The notes: a model not told the origin generated them from the sequence alone. Shown: positions 29,173-38,119, numbered from the stretch's first letter. The stretch: 64,000 nucleotides of DNA from Cupriavidus sp. EM10 (GCF_018729255.1 NZ_CP076060.1:1178001-1242000), one strand, 5' to 3'. A program made the numbers and translations.

Positions 29173-30057
29173 CTACCCCAGCCGCAGATCGCGCAATACA
29201 TCCAGTACGTGTTGGGTGGACCGCTCGACGTGGCCCGCACGGTGTGCTATGCCGAGCCGACGCCATAGCGCCGGGCGCAGCGGACGCATGACAATGCGCG
29301 GGTCGGGCGATGGGGCGGTTTCCTCGTGGGGCAGCAGCGCCGCGCCATAGCCCGCCGCTACCAGGCTCTTGATTGCGTCGTTGTAGTTCAGTTCGATGCG
29401 CGGCGCCGGATGGTATCCGCCGGTCGCGAACCATTCCGCGGTCAGGCGTGACAGGCGCGTGGTGGCGTCATTGAGAATGAGCGGCCGGGCTGCCAGCCAT
29501 TCGGGCGTGACGTGGGCCGGGCAGTGCCAATCCGCAGGCACGAAGGCCATCACCGGGTCACGCCGCCAGGGTTTGATCACCAGTCCCGCCGCCGGAGACT
29601 GAGGCAGGGCCACCAGGCCGATGTCCAGCGTCCCGTCCGCCAGGCGGGACAACGTTTCCTGCGACGTCAGAACGGCTACCTGGATGTCGATGGCGGGATG
29701 GTGCTGGCGCAGCCCCTCGAGCGCCTGAGGCAGCAGGTGGGCGATCGCGCCCGTCGACGCCCCAAGCCGGACGCGGCCCTCCAGCCCCTGCACCTGACGC
29801 TCGATATCGTCCAGCGTCTGCTCCGCATCGGCCAGCAGGCGACGTGCGCGTTCCACCAGCACCTCACCGATCGCCGATGGGCGGACTTGTCCACGCTTGC
29901 GCGACAGCAGCGGGGCCCCGATGCGGCTTTCCAGGTCGGCGATATGAAGGCTGACCGTGGGCGGCGCCAGGTGCAGCGCGCGCGCCGCTTCGGCAAACGA
30001 GCCGCGGTCTGCAATGGCGACAAGTGTGCGCAGGCGGTCCAGGCTGATCTCTCGCAT
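29173..30057 (-). CDS. LysR-family transcriptional regulator
   Basis: A 294-residue protein. The N-terminal winged helix-turn-helix reads MREISLDRLRTLVAIADRGS, then a FAEAARALHLAPPTVSLHI core; the effector-binding domain follows from about residue 90. It is divergent from the argC-like gene with 160 bp between starts. LysR proteins usually control the divergent neighbour together with themselves, so argC is the likely target. Confidence 0.92.
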   Translation of the reverse strand: MREISLDRLRTLVAIADRGSFAEAARALHLAPPTVSLHIADLESRIGAPLLSRKRGQVRPSAIGEVLVERARRLLADAEQTLDDIERQVQGLEGRVRLGASTGAIAHLLPQALEGLRQHHPAIDIQVAVLTSQETLSRLADGTLDIGLVALPQSPAAGLVIKPWRRDPVMAFVPADWHCPAHVTPEWLAARPLILNDATTRLSRLTAEWFATGGYHPAPRIELNYNDAIKSLVAAGYGAALLPHEETAPSPDPRIVMRPLRPALWRRLGIAHRAGHVERSTQHVLDVLRDLRLG

Positions 30058-30069
30058 GTTGGTGTCAGG

Positions 30070-30086
30070 ATTCAGAAAAACTGAAT
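30070..30086. promoter_or_regulatory. Putative LysR operator in lysR-argC intergenic region
   Basis: ATTCAG-AAAAA-CTGAAT is a perfect inverted repeat and contains the LysR T-N11-A pattern (TCAG...CTGA). A second imperfect dyad, GTTGTGAAATTCAAC, begins at 30094. It lies 13 bp from the regulator start codon and about 130 bp from argC. Confidence 0.6.
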
Positions 30087-30217
30087 GTTCAGGTTGTGAA
30101 ATTCAACTTTCGCTATTCTAGCCGCAGCGGGAACATAGGGGCTCGCGTTCTTACTCGCTCGCATTCTTCCTTTTGCGTCCTGCTTCTCTTACCCCACAAC
30201 CAGCGGAGTATTCCCCC

Positions 30218-31141
30218 ATGCGCTCTCCTGTTGTTTTCATCGACGGCGACCAAGGCACCACCGGGCTGCTGATCCACGAACGGCTCCGCGACCGGGCCGA
30301 TATCCAACTGATTTCGCTGCCTGCCGCGGAGCGCAAGGATCCGCGGCGTCGCGCCGAAGCGATCAACGGCTGCGACATTGCCATCCTGTGTTTGCCGGAT
30401 GCCGCTGCGCGCGAGGCAGTCGCCACAATCGTCAATCCCGCCGTGCGGGTCATCGACGCAAGTTCCGCCCACCGTACCCACCCGGACTGGACCTACGGAT
30501 TTCCGGAAATGGCGTCCGGACAGGCCGAGCGGATTGCCCGGGCACACCGCGTGACCAATCCCGGCTGCTATCCGACCGGTGCAATTGGCCTGCTCGGCCC
30601 GCTGGTGCAGGCCGGGCTGATTCCGGGTGATTACCCCATCAGCATTCACGCCGTTTCCGGCTACTCGGGACGCGGCCGCAGCGGCGTGGAGCAGTACGAG
30701 GGTTCCGAAGCCGCCAGCGCGCCTGCGTTCCAGATCTATGGCCTGGGACTGACGCACAAGCACGTGCCGGAGATCCAGCAGCACACCGGGCTGGCGGCGC
30801 CCCCCATCTTCGTGCCGGCGTATGGGGCGTACCGCCAGGGCATCGTGCTGACGGTGCCGCTGGCGCTGCGCATGCTGCCACCTGGCGTGAACGGCGCCAC
30901 GTTGCACGCCTGCCTTGCGCGTCACTATGCCGACGCAAGTCATGTGCAGGTCTTGCCGCTGCAAGAATCGTCCGCGGTCGCGCACCTGGACCCGCAAGCG
31001 CTGAACGGTACCAACGACATGCGCCTGGGCGTATTTTCGGGCGTGGAGCACGGGCACGTGCTGTTGTCGGCCGTCTTCGACAACCTTGGCAAGGGCGCGT
31101 CCGGCGCGGCGATTCAGAACCTGAACCTGATGCTCGCGTAG
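30218..31141 (+). CDS. argC: N-acetyl-gamma-glutamyl-phosphate reductase, short (type 2) form
   Basis: A 307-residue NADPH-dependent reductase for the third step of arginine synthesis (N-acetylglutamyl phosphate to the semialdehyde). The nucleotide fold is [17 protein letters not shown], the catalytic cysteine is Cys117 in NPGCYPTG, and [10 protein letters not shown] and HKHVPE follow. The 307-residue size and sequence fit the short type-2 ArgC. The start at MRSPVVF has CGGAG in front. No other arginine genes are nearby and a LysR regulator is divergent, so it may serve a specialised rather than housekeeping role. Confidence 0.9.
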   Translation: MRSPVVFIDGDQGTTGLLIHERLRDRADIQLISLPAAERKDPRRRAEAINGCDIAILCLPDAAAREAVATIVNPAVRVIDASSAHRTHPDWTYGFPEMASGQAERIARAHRVTNPGCYPTGAIGLLGPLVQAGLIPGDYPISIHAVSGYSGRGRSGVEQYEGSEAASAPAFQIYGLGLTHKHVPEIQQHTGLAAPPIFVPAYGAYRQGIVLTVPLALRMLPPGVNGATLHACLARHYADASHVQVLPLQESSAVAHLDPQALNGTNDMRLGVFSGVEHGHVLLSAVFDNLGKGASGAAIQNLNLMLA

Positions 31142-31264
31142 CCGCTGCCAGGCCGTCACGCTTCTTGCTTCGATGAGCATTTCATGGGCAACGGCGCCAG
31201 CGGTATGGGCGCGGCCGTATTGATGCAGCGAATTGACGCAGCGAAGTGACAGGAGAGGGTCGTC

Positions 31265-31702
31265 ATGCATGAAGATACGAGGCGAACGGGGGGATACCCC
31301 AAGGGCTACACGCGGTCGGACGAAAGCATCCGCGAGGATCTGTGCGAGCGGCTGGCTTTCAGCGATGACGTCGACGCGCGCGATGTGGAGGTAAGTGTCG
31401 ACGCTGGTATCGTGAAGTTGACCGGATCGGTACCCGACCGGCGCCAGAAGCGGTGGATCGAGGAACTGGCCGCGCGGGTATCAGGCGTGCGGGACGTCAC
31501 CAATCATCTGCGCGAGACGGCGCAGGACGGCTCGGGGGCGATGCCCGGCGCGCATATCAGCGGCGTGAGCCAAGGCAGCCCCGCGACCGGCTCTTCGGCA
31601 AGCAGCTATGGCGGTGGGCTGGAGCGCGGCGATTCGCGCGAGTTTCCAAAGGGGCGCGATCCCTATGGTGGCACGACCAATCCCATGAAGTCGGTGACAT
31701 GA
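31265..31702 (+). CDS. BON-domain protein
   Basis: A 145-residue protein. One BON domain lies at about residues 18-85: RSDESIREDLCERLAFSDDV, then EVSVDAGIVKLTGSVPDRRQ and VSGVRDVTNHLRE. The C terminus is Gly/Ser-rich and low in complexity, ending NPMKSVT. BON domains bind lipids or proteins and are common in stress-related proteins. No signal peptide is seen. GGAGAGGG precedes the ATG. Confidence 0.88.
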   Translation: MHEDTRRTGGYPKGYTRSDESIREDLCERLAFSDDVDARDVEVSVDAGIVKLTGSVPDRRQKRWIEELAARVSGVRDVTNHLRETAQDGSGAMPGAHISGVSQGSPATGSSASSYGGGLERGDSREFPKGRDPYGGTTNPMKSVT

Positions 31703-31811
31703 ACCCGAGCGGCGAGCGCGCGGCACACGCGAAGCGTCGCCAAGAATCTACAACGCCTCTACTCGCGACTTGCAACACCTACCATTGCCGTTCCTGTTGG
31801 CTCCTTCCTTC

Positions 31812-31838
31812 AGCCCGCCTTGTGCGGGCTTTCTTCTT
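31812..31838 (+). terminator. Rho-independent terminator
   Basis: AGCCCGC (31812-31818) pairs with GCGGGCT (31824-31830) around a CTTGT loop and is followed by TTTCTTCTT. It lies about 110 bp after the BON-domain gene. The rest of the gap from 31703 to 32033 shows nothing else I can name. Confidence 0.85.
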
Positions 31839-32181
31839 GTGCGCGGCTGTCCGAAATGCACCCCTTAACCAACCGACACCCTCTGCGTTGATGACGTAAC
31901 TTTCAGTTTAGCGAAGAGCGGATTGCACACGATTCGGACAGGGATGACGCACGTCGGGAGGCCGTGTCCATCAAATGCCGTAGCGAGCCGGCAAACCTGG
32001 TAGTGGCCCCCTTGACTGGAGGAGGTCGTTGACATGTTTCCCGAGCGCCCTCGGTTTCTAAGCGACGTGGTACTGGATGTGACGCTATATCGCGGCGCGC
32101 GCCGGGCACTGCTGGTGCGCGTTGGCGTGGAACTGGAAAACTGACCTTGCCCCTGTTCCACGAATCCCATAACCGAGGGAA

Positions 32182-33075
32182 TTAGGCAGCCCGGTGTTGC
32201 TGAGCTGCGGACCAGTTTTTCTCGAACGTCATGGGGCTGACGTAGCCCAGCGTCGAGTGGAGTCGGCTGGCATTATAAAAGCCAAGCCAGTCAATTACCT
32301 CGTCCATTGCGGCGCGGCGGGTAGCGAACTGGCGACCGTGCAGGCGAGCGACCTTCAACGACCCCCACAGACTCTCAGTCGGCGCGTTGTCCCAGCAATC
32401 GCCCCTGCGGCTCATTGACGAGCGCATGCCATACGCCTTCAGGGCGTCTTGAAACAGATGGCTGCAATACTGGCTTCCCCGGTCGGTGTGCACAATCACA
32501 CCGGCTTCCGGGCGGCGCCGGAACCAGGCCATGCGCAGCGCGTCCGTGACCAATTCGGCCTTCATGTGTGGTTGCATCGACCAGCCAACCACCTGCCGGC
32601 TGAACAGGTCGATGATGACCACCAGGTAGAGCCAGCCTTCGGCGGTCGCCACATAGGTTATGTCGCTCGTCCAGACTTGATTGGGTGCTGCTGGGCTAAA
32701 GTCGCGTTGCAGCAGATTGGGGGCCACCGGCAAATCGTGGTTCGAGTTGGTTGTCGCGATGTACTTGCGCTTGTGGCGGGCACGGATGCCGTGCAGCGCC
32801 ATCAGCTTGCGAACACGCTCCTTGCCCACCCGCACCCCACGCGCCAGCAGTTCCTTCCACATGCGCGGCCAGCCGTACTCCCCCTTGACCCCGGCGTGAA
32901 TCGCCTTGATGTGGGCCAACAAGGCATCGTCACTGAGTCGGCCTCTATCTGGCCTGTCGGTGCTTACTGTGCGTTGCTTGCGCTGGTGATAGCCGCTGGG
33001 GCTGACCCCTAACAGCTCACACAGGACCGAGACCGGCCAGTAACGTCGGTTTCGCTCGATGAACGCATACCTCAC
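32182..33075 (-). CDS. IS3-family transposase OrfB (integrase core)
   Basis: A 297-residue DDE transposase catalytic protein. It has the HTH-like region MRYAFIERNRRYWPVSVLCE and the rve core with the three acidic residues in WTSDITYVAT, VIVHTDRGSQYCS and APTESLWGSLK. It starts at a GTG that overlaps the restored orfA stop by 4 bp. In this family active transposase is usually an OrfAB fusion made by -1 frameshifting. Confidence 0.95.
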   Translation of the reverse strand: MRYAFIERNRRYWPVSVLCELLGVSPSGYHQRKQRTVSTDRPDRGRLSDDALLAHIKAIHAGVKGEYGWPRMWKELLARGVRVGKERVRKLMALHGIRARHKRKYIATTNSNHDLPVAPNLLQRDFSPAAPNQVWTSDITYVATAEGWLYLVVIIDLFSRQVVGWSMQPHMKAELVTDALRMAWFRRRPEAGVIVHTDRGSQYCSHLFQDALKAYGMRSSMSRRGDCWDNAPTESLWGSLKVARLHGRQFATRRAAMDEVIDWLGFYNASRLHSTLGYVSPMTFEKNWSAAQQHRAA

Positions 33076-33370
33076 ACCGACTCCTTCGCAAAGTATGCTG
33101 CGGCTTTTTTAAAATATCGCGCTCCATCTTCAAGCGCGCCACCTCCGCCCGAAGCCGGGCCAGCTCCATCTGCTCCGGGCTGACCGGCTTCATACCCGCA
33201 CCAGTCAGCTTGCCTTCCCGCTCCGCCTTGACCCAGTTATGCAGCGTCTGCGCTCTGATGCCCAGGGTCGCGCTAACCACTGCCATGCTCTGCCCGCTCT
33301 TCACCAGCCGTACCGCTTCCAGCTTGAATTCCAGCGTGTACTGCGCCCGCTTTGTCTTGCTTGTCATCAC
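33072..33370 (-). pseudogene. IS3-family OrfA (HTH) with one-base deficit at an A6 run
   Basis: Starts MMTSKTKRAQYTLEFKLEAV with the helix-turn-helix MAVVSATLGIRAQTLHNWV and a leucine-zipper-like LARLRAEVARLKMERDILKK. At the T6 run 33105-33110 (A6 on the coding strand) the frame runs off into unrelated sequence. A seventh A gives AAAYFAKESV-stop, overlapping orfB by GTGA and making 99 residues, the normal form. The run also sits where IS3 elements frameshift, so a programmed slip is an alternative reading. Confidence 0.75.
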
Positions 33371-33724
33371 ATCTCTCCTTGCTTCAGTTTAACCTCAGCA
33401 AGGGATTCGTTTTGCGGGGGCAAGCTCAAACCTGCCGCCCCATGTGCTGGCCTGGCTTGGCGACATCCAGTCATCAGAGAGAACGGAATTCTCCGAAACG
33501 ACGTCGATGATTGGCATCTCCGCGCCCGCAGTCATGTACGACCTGCTGATCCATGGCTACTTCCTTGTGGAAGAGCCTTCGGCGGGCGCAACTCGCCGGC
33601 TATGACGTCGTGCAAGGGACTGTCCGGTTAGGGAAGGTAGCGAACATGTCCGCTTATGTGCGATTTGACAGCGCTTTGGTTACGGTGGAACCGATGACTT
33701 CGGACGAGGTTGACGGAGGACGAC

Positions 33725-33958
33725 ATGATGGCAGGCGGAAACTTGCGTGACCTGGTAATGGTCGAGCGCTATCTCAAGGAGATCCGCGAGGACGTCGTCA
33801 GGCAGACCGCACTGGTACGGACGCTCACACAGGACGGACGGGATGCGGCGATCGAGGCCCAGGTGCTGACGAACATGAAAGGGGCCCTGGATGCACTGGA
33901 ATGGCGTGCCGCGCAGCTGCGCCGTGCAAAGCACACGTCAATGGCCATGGCGGGGTAG
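33725..33958 (+). CDS. Hypothetical protein, 77 aa
   Basis: Starts MMAGGNLRDLVMVERYLKEI, with GGAGGACGAC in front. It is predicted almost wholly helical and charged (EDVVRQTALVRTLTQDGRDA, EAQVLTNMKGALDALEWRAAQ), suggesting a coiled-coil or helical-bundle protein. No family recognised. It precedes the small genes leading into the YdeP-type oxidoreductase. Confidence 0.55.
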   Translation: MMAGGNLRDLVMVERYLKEIREDVVRQTALVRTLTQDGRDAAIEAQVLTNMKGALDALEWRAAQLRRAKHTSMAMAG

Positions 33959-34058
33959 ATGAAACCGGTCGTGCCTCGGCGTCGTCCATCCAGGCAGGAC
34001 CGGTTTTTGCATGGGCAGCAGGTTACATGGGCGTGCGCCCAGGTCAACCGGAGATGCC

Positions 34059-34403
34059 ATGCCGACAATCATTGCCGGGTTTGCGGAGCGTTCCACGGCA
34101 GGTGCTGCCTGTCGAGACCTTGTCGAGTCATACCCGGGACTCAACGTTGCGATGCGCCTTCCGCCTGAGCCCGGCAGCGAGGCCGGGGGCGAGGGCTTTC
34201 TGGCCGAGTTGCGCAGCCTGATGGTGGAAATCGTGGGCGTGCAAAGCGCTGACGGCAACGAGTGCGCGGACGGGTGCTCGGCAAAGCTGGTTGTCTCGGA
34301 TGTCCCGGTGTCGCAGCTCGAAAGCGCCAAGGCGCTGCTGTCGAAGCACCGCGCGTTTTCCATCAGCGAACTCAGCGACGGGGCCGGTCATGAACTGGGC
34401 TAG
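34059..34403 (+). CDS. Hypothetical protein, 114 aa, upstream of YdeP-type oxidoreductase
   Basis: Starts MPTIIAGFAERSTAGAACRD with CCGGAG in front. It is cytoplasmic with mixed helix and strand (LAELRSLMVEIVGVQ, AKLVVSDVPVSQLESAKALL). It overlaps the next 44-residue gene by 14 bp, so the three genes up to the oxidoreductase are probably one transcript. Not recognised. Confidence 0.6.
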   Translation: MPTIIAGFAERSTAGAACRDLVESYPGLNVAMRLPPEPGSEAGGEGFLAELRSLMVEIVGVQSADGNECADGCSAKLVVSDVPVSQLESAKALLSKHRAFSISELSDGAGHELG

Positions 34404-34524
34404 CAGGTTGCTTCGCTTGGCGCTGCCCGCGCTGGTCCAGATGCTGGCGTTCCTTGCCGGAGTGGGGCTCGCCGCCTGGCAACGAAAGCAAGCCCGGCGC
34501 GCCCTGACCAGGGAGATCCGGTGA
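34390..34524 (+). CDS. Small membrane protein, 44 aa
   Basis: Reads MNWASRLLRLALPALVQMLA, with a single hydrophobic helix (about residues 8-29) and then the basic tail QRKQARRALTREIR. It overlaps the gene before by 14 bp and the oxidoreductase start by 4 bp (GTGA). The tight coupling suggests co-translation and perhaps a membrane anchor or accessory for the oxidoreductase (inference). Confidence 0.6.
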   Translation: MNWASRLLRLALPALVQMLAFLAGVGLAAWQRKQARRALTREIR

Positions 34525-36842
34525 AACGCGGCAAGTCCGAAGTCAGTCCGACCGAATCGGCGGGTGGGTGGGGGTCCCTGAAGGCGGTCGCCAGAATCCT
34601 GGTTCACGAGCATGTGCCGCTGCGGGCAAGCCAGGCGCTGGCCCACCAGAACAAGCCGGACGGCTTCATGTGCGTCAGCTGTTCGTGGGCCAAGCCGAAG
34701 GACCCGCATGCGTTTGAATTCTGCGAGAACGGTGCCAAGGCAACTGCCTGGGACCTCACGGCTCGCAGCATCGGCGCCGACTTTTTCGATCGCCATACGG
34801 TCGCCGAACTCCATCAATGGCACGACCACGATCTGGAAGATGCGGGCCGTCTGGTGGCGCCGCTGCGCTGGGACCCTGCCACGGACAAGTACGTGCAGGT
34901 GCCGTGGGCGCAGGCCTTCGACGAGATTGGTCGGGAGCTGCGTGCGATGGACCCGAAGTCGGCGGTGTTCTACACCTCGGGGCGGGCGTCGCTGGAAACG
35001 GCCTACATGTACCAGTTGTTTGCGCGGATGTACGGCACGAACAACATGCCGGACAGCTCGAATATGTGCCACGAAAGTACGTCGGTGGGCCTGAAGGCGT
35101 CGATTGGCGTCGGCGTGGGCACGATCACGCTGGACGACTTCGAGAAAACCGACCTGATGTTCTTCTTCGGCCAGAACGTCGGCACCAACAGCCCGCGCAT
35201 GCTTCACCCGTTGCAGGATGCCCGCAAGCGCGGCGTCCCGATCATCACCTTCAATCCGCTGCGCGAGCCTGGCCTGGTGAGTTTCGTGAACCCGCAATCG
35301 CCTGCGGAGATGCTGGGCCCCGGTGCCACGCAGATCAGCACGCAGTATCACCAGGTCAAGGCGGGTGGCGACACGGCGGCGATGATGGGCATCTGCAAGG
35401 CGCTGCTCGAAGCCGATGCCGACGACATCATGAATGGCGGGACGGGTCTGCTGGACCGCGAATTCATTGCCGAACACACCGTCGGATTCGAATCCTTCAG
35501 CGACTGTGTGAAGGCCACGCCATGGGAAGACATCACGCGGGAAAGCGGCCTCACGCGTGCCGCGCTGACCGAGGCTGCCAGGGTGTACGGAGCGGCCAAG
35601 GCCGTCATCGCGCACTTCGGCATGGGCCTGACGCAGCATCGGCATGGCGTGCAGAACGTCAGGATGGTGGCCAACCTGCTGTTGCTGCGCGGGAATATGG
35701 GAAAGCCGGGCGCTGGGGCGTCGCCGATCCGGGGGCACTCGAACGTGCAGGGGCAGCGGACCGTCGGCATCACCGAGAAGCCCGAACTGGCGCCGCTCGA
35801 CAAGCTGGCGGCGCAATACAGGTTCGAGCCGCCAAGGGAAAAGGGCCTCGATACCGTGGGCGCGTGTCGCGGCATCATCGACGGCAGCGTTCGGGCAGTG
35901 GTGCAACTGGGCGGGAACCTGGTGAGGTCGGTGCCTGACCGGTACGTGGTGGAACCCGCATGGCGCAAGCTGCGCCTGACGGTGGGTATCGCCACCAAGC
36001 TGAACCGCAGCCACCTGGTGCATGGGGCCGTCTCGTACGTGCTGCCGTGTTTGAGCCGCATCGAGATTGACCAGCGTGCCAGCGGCCCCCAGGCGGTGTC
36101 GATGGAGGACAGCACGGGGTGTTTCCACGGCTCCCGTGGCGTGGCCGATCCAGCCGCGCCGGACCTGCTCTCGGAGCAGCAGATCGTTGCCGGCATCGCG
36201 GACGCCACGCTGGGCGCAGGCAACCATGTCGACTGGAGCGCATGGGCGAACGACTATGCGCTGGTCCGGCACGCCATCGAGGAGACCTATCCGGACATCT
36301 TTGGCGGGCTCAACGACCGCATGTGGCAGCCGGGCGGCTTTCGGCGGCCGATGCCCGTGGCCGAGCGGCAATGGAAGACGAAAAGCGGCAAGGCGGAATT
36401 CTTCACGCCCACATCGTTGATGGAAGACCCCGATGCGCCCGAAACCGGGCCCGATACGCTCCGGCTGTTCACGCTGCGCAGCGACAACCAGTTCAACACC
36501 ACGGTCTACTCGCTCGATGACCGCTTCCGGGGCATCAAGGGCAGCCGCATGGTGGTGCTGATGAATACGGGCGACATCGCGCGTCTTGGCCTGTCGGCGG
36601 GGCAGCGTGTCCGGCTCGAAGCGGTAGCGGCCGACGGCCGGGCTCGACGGGTGGACGATTTCGAGGTGGTGCCGTTCGACATCCCGGCCGGATGCGTGGC
36701 GGGGTACTTCCCGGAGTGCAATCCGCTGTTGCCGCTGTCGCACCACGCGGAAGAAAGCCATGTGCCGGCTGCGAAATCCATTCCGGTAAGGGTTACCGCC
36801 ATGGAAGCGGATGCCGCCGGCACCGAAGCGTCCGCGGCGTGA
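34521..36842 (+). CDS. FdhF/YdeP-family molybdopterin oxidoreductase
   Basis: A 773-residue cytoplasmic enzyme of the formate-dehydrogenase-H-like YdeP group, binding bis-MGD and an iron-sulfur cluster. The YdeP-type N-terminal cysteine pattern is visible: MCVSCSWAKP (C51, C54) and FCENGAKAT (C68). The molybdopterin region includes SSNMCHESTSVGLKASIGVG, GQNVGTNSPRMLHPL, GMGLTQHRHGVQ and LRGNMGKPGAGASPIRGHSN, and a C-terminal MGD-binding domain follows from about residue 640. It starts with GTG, overlapping the 44-residue gene. E. coli YdeP is linked to acid resistance; the electron donor of this group is unsettled. Confidence 0.9.
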   Translation: MKRGKSEVSPTESAGGWGSLKAVARILVHEHVPLRASQALAHQNKPDGFMCVSCSWAKPKDPHAFEFCENGAKATAWDLTARSIGADFFDRHTVAELHQWHDHDLEDAGRLVAPLRWDPATDKYVQVPWAQAFDEIGRELRAMDPKSAVFYTSGRASLETAYMYQLFARMYGTNNMPDSSNMCHESTSVGLKASIGVGVGTITLDDFEKTDLMFFFGQNVGTNSPRMLHPLQDARKRGVPIITFNPLREPGLVSFVNPQSPAEMLGPGATQISTQYHQVKAGGDTAAMMGICKALLEADADDIMNGGTGLLDREFIAEHTVGFESFSDCVKATPWEDITRESGLTRAALTEAARVYGAAKAVIAHFGMGLTQHRHGVQNVRMVANLLLLRGNMGKPGAGASPIRGHSNVQGQRTVGITEKPELAPLDKLAAQYRFEPPREKGLDTVGACRGIIDGSVRAVVQLGGNLVRSVPDRYVVEPAWRKLRLTVGIATKLNRSHLVHGAVSYVLPCLSRIEIDQRASGPQAVSMEDSTGCFHGSRGVADPAAPDLLSEQQIVAGIADATLGAGNHVDWSAWANDYALVRHAIEETYPDIFGGLNDRMWQPGGFRRPMPVAERQWKTKSGKAEFFTPTSLMEDPDAPETGPDTLRLFTLRSDNQFNTTVYSLDDRFRGIKGSRMVVLMNTGDIARLGLSAGQRVRLEAVAADGRARRVDDFEVVPFDIPAGCVAGYFPECNPLLPLSHHAEESHVPAAKSIPVRVTAMEADAAGTEASAA

Positions 36843-36844
36843 GC

Positions 36845-36866
36845 AGGCCGCCTGGGTGGGCGGCCT
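36845..36866. terminator. Hairpin terminator between convergent genes
   Basis: AGGCCGCC (36845-36852) pairs with GGCGGCCT (36859-36866) around TGGGTG, three bases after the oxidoreductase stop and before the convergent MBL gene end. No T-run. Confidence 0.55.
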
Positions 36867-36898
36867 GAGCGGGGGGCTGAGCGCCGGTCAGTATTCCA

Positions 36899-37831
36899 TC
36901 AGTAGTCCCACTGCACCGGCACGAACCGGAAGCCCTTGCCGTTCTTCGCGATATGGCCAATGGACGGGAAGGCGATATGCGCGGCGGCCAGCATCGAGCC
37001 CGTTTCGGCGGCCTCGTTGAGCAGGCCGATACGCACGTTCGCTGCCACCTCCGGCTCGTGCTCGAAGCCGTTTTGCCATTCCGGGTGGTCGAAGCCGACC
37101 TCGAAGATCGCATCGCCGACGAACGTCAGCTTTTCGCCCTTCGACGCCACGTCCACGACGCAGTGGCCCGGCGTATGGCCGCCCGTCACGCGTGCCGACA
37201 CGCCGGCGGCAACTTCCACTGTCTGGCCGAACTGGACGATGTTCTCGCTGTAAAGCGCCACGAACTTCGCGGCTGCCTTGCGCAGCGCGGGAGGCACCGT
37301 TTCAGGCATCACCGGCCTGCTGAAGTCCGGGTTCTTCCAGAAATCGACTTCGGCGGCGGCCACGTGAATGCGCACGTTGGGGTTCAGCTTGGCCTTGACG
37401 CCATCCACGTTCAGCCCGCCCACGTGGTCCATGTGCATGTGCGTGATGACGATATCGGTAATCGCGGCCAGGCCGATGCCGGCCGTTTCCAGGCGCATCA
37501 CCGAGCGGCCGGCGCGCGTGAAGTACTCGAAGCCGTCGCCCACGCCGGAATCGACCAGGATCAGGCGGTCGCCGCTGCGCACCAGCGCGATGTTGAGGGC
37601 CCAGTCGAACATGTCGCGCTGCAGGAAGCGGTGGTCGAACCACTCGTTTCGATCCGATTCGCTGACATTGGTGGACATCGTCGAGGTGGGCAGCGGCAGG
37701 ATGCCGTCACTGATCAGTACGACGTCGACGTCACCGATGCGCACGGCGTAGCGGGAAGACACGAGCTCGCCGGCACCTTCCTTGCCAAGGTTGGTGGTGA
37801 CGGGGCGCAAGTTGCTGGTGGTTTCGCTCAT
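36899..37831 (-). CDS. Metallo-beta-lactamase-fold hydrolase
   Basis: A 310-residue protein. The zinc motif is THMHMDHVGGL (H131, H133, D135, H136), followed by GGHTPGHCVV and FVGDAIF, all typical of two-zinc MBL hydrolases such as quorum-quenching lactonases or phosphodiesterases. The starting point MSETTSN is preceded by AGGAC. No signal peptide is seen at this start; longer starts add only six residues. Substrate unknown. Confidence 0.9.
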   Translation of the reverse strand: MSETTSNLRPVTTNLGKEGAGELVSSRYAVRIGDVDVVLISDGILPLPTSTMSTNVSESDRNEWFDHRFLQRDMFDWALNIALVRSGDRLILVDSGVGDGFEYFTRAGRSVMRLETAGIGLAAITDIVITHMHMDHVGGLNVDGVKAKLNPNVRIHVAAAEVDFWKNPDFSRPVMPETVPPALRKAAAKFVALYSENIVQFGQTVEVAAGVSARVTGGHTPGHCVVDVASKGEKLTFVGDAIFEVGFDHPEWQNGFEHEPEVAANVRIGLLNEAAETGSMLAAAHIAFPSIGHIAKNGKGFRFVPVQWDY

Positions 37832-38069
37832 TTCGGTAGTCCTGTCCATTTGGTGGGTCAGCCGCGCCGGGCGGCGGCACGCGGTCCGCTGGTTGATGCG
37901 GACATCCTCATCGACCGTCGCACGGCTTGTGCAACCATCGTTGGACCGGATTCTAGGCAGGACGGCTGCGCGCCAGTAGAGCCACGGAAGTCCCCACTAT
38001 GTTGTCCCGGCGGCAACAATCGGGGGCGGGCAGGCGGGCGACCGGCGTGGCGGGAAGGAGGGCCAGGAA

Positions 38070-38095
38070 GGCCCGCCTCACGTTGGGGGCGGGCC
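38070..38095 (-). terminator. Hairpin downstream of the alpha/beta hydrolase
   Basis: GGCCCGCC (38070-38077) pairs with GGCGGGCC (38088-38095). It lies 25-50 bp after the stop of the minus-strand hydrolase and is followed by a mixed TTCCT stretch. Between here and the MBL gene start (37832) I see only its promoter space. Confidence 0.5.
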
Positions 38096-38119
38096 ATGGG
38101 CGGTGGAAGTCAGGCGCGC

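Larger units (their letters stand above)
32142..33428 (-). mobile_element. IS3-family insertion sequence, 1287 bp
   Basis: The ends are imperfect inverted repeats. The left end reads TGACCTTGCCCC, six bases, ACGAATCCC. The reverse complement of the right end reads TGAGCTTGCCCC, six bases, ACGAATCCC. The flanks are AAC at 32139-32141 and AAC at 33429-33431, a 3-bp target duplication as expected for IS3 elements. The element carries orfA and orfB on the minus strand. Exact duplication and well-kept ends suggest recent insertion. Confidence 0.92.
32034..33605 (+). pseudogene. Small gene (93 aa if rejoined) interrupted by the IS3-family element
   Basis: GGAGGAGG precedes the ATG at 32034, giving MFPERPRFLSDVVLDVTLYR, then GARRALLVRVGVELEN until the element supplies a stop at its first bases. 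Removing 32142-33428 and one copy of the AAC duplication continues the same frame as LPPHVLAWLGDIQSSERTEF and on to ...EPSAGATRRL-stop at 33605. Exact in-frame rejoining supports this as a real gene broken by insertion. The product is not recognised. Confidence 0.6.

Noticed and set aside
33105..33110. Programmed frameshift site in IS3 orfA
   Set aside because: A slip at this run is possible, but as written orfA lacks its normal end and a seventh A gives the standard orfA stop overlapping orfB; a missing base fits the wider pattern better.
33646..33750. 34-codon frame starting MSAYVRFDSALVTVEPMTSD
   Set aside because: It has a fair ribosome site but overlaps the start of the 77-aa gene by 26 bp and shows no other support.
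34128..36761. An 877-codon minus-strand frame opposite the YdeP-type gene
   Set aside because: Shadow frame of a well-recognised oxidoreductase; no domain sense.
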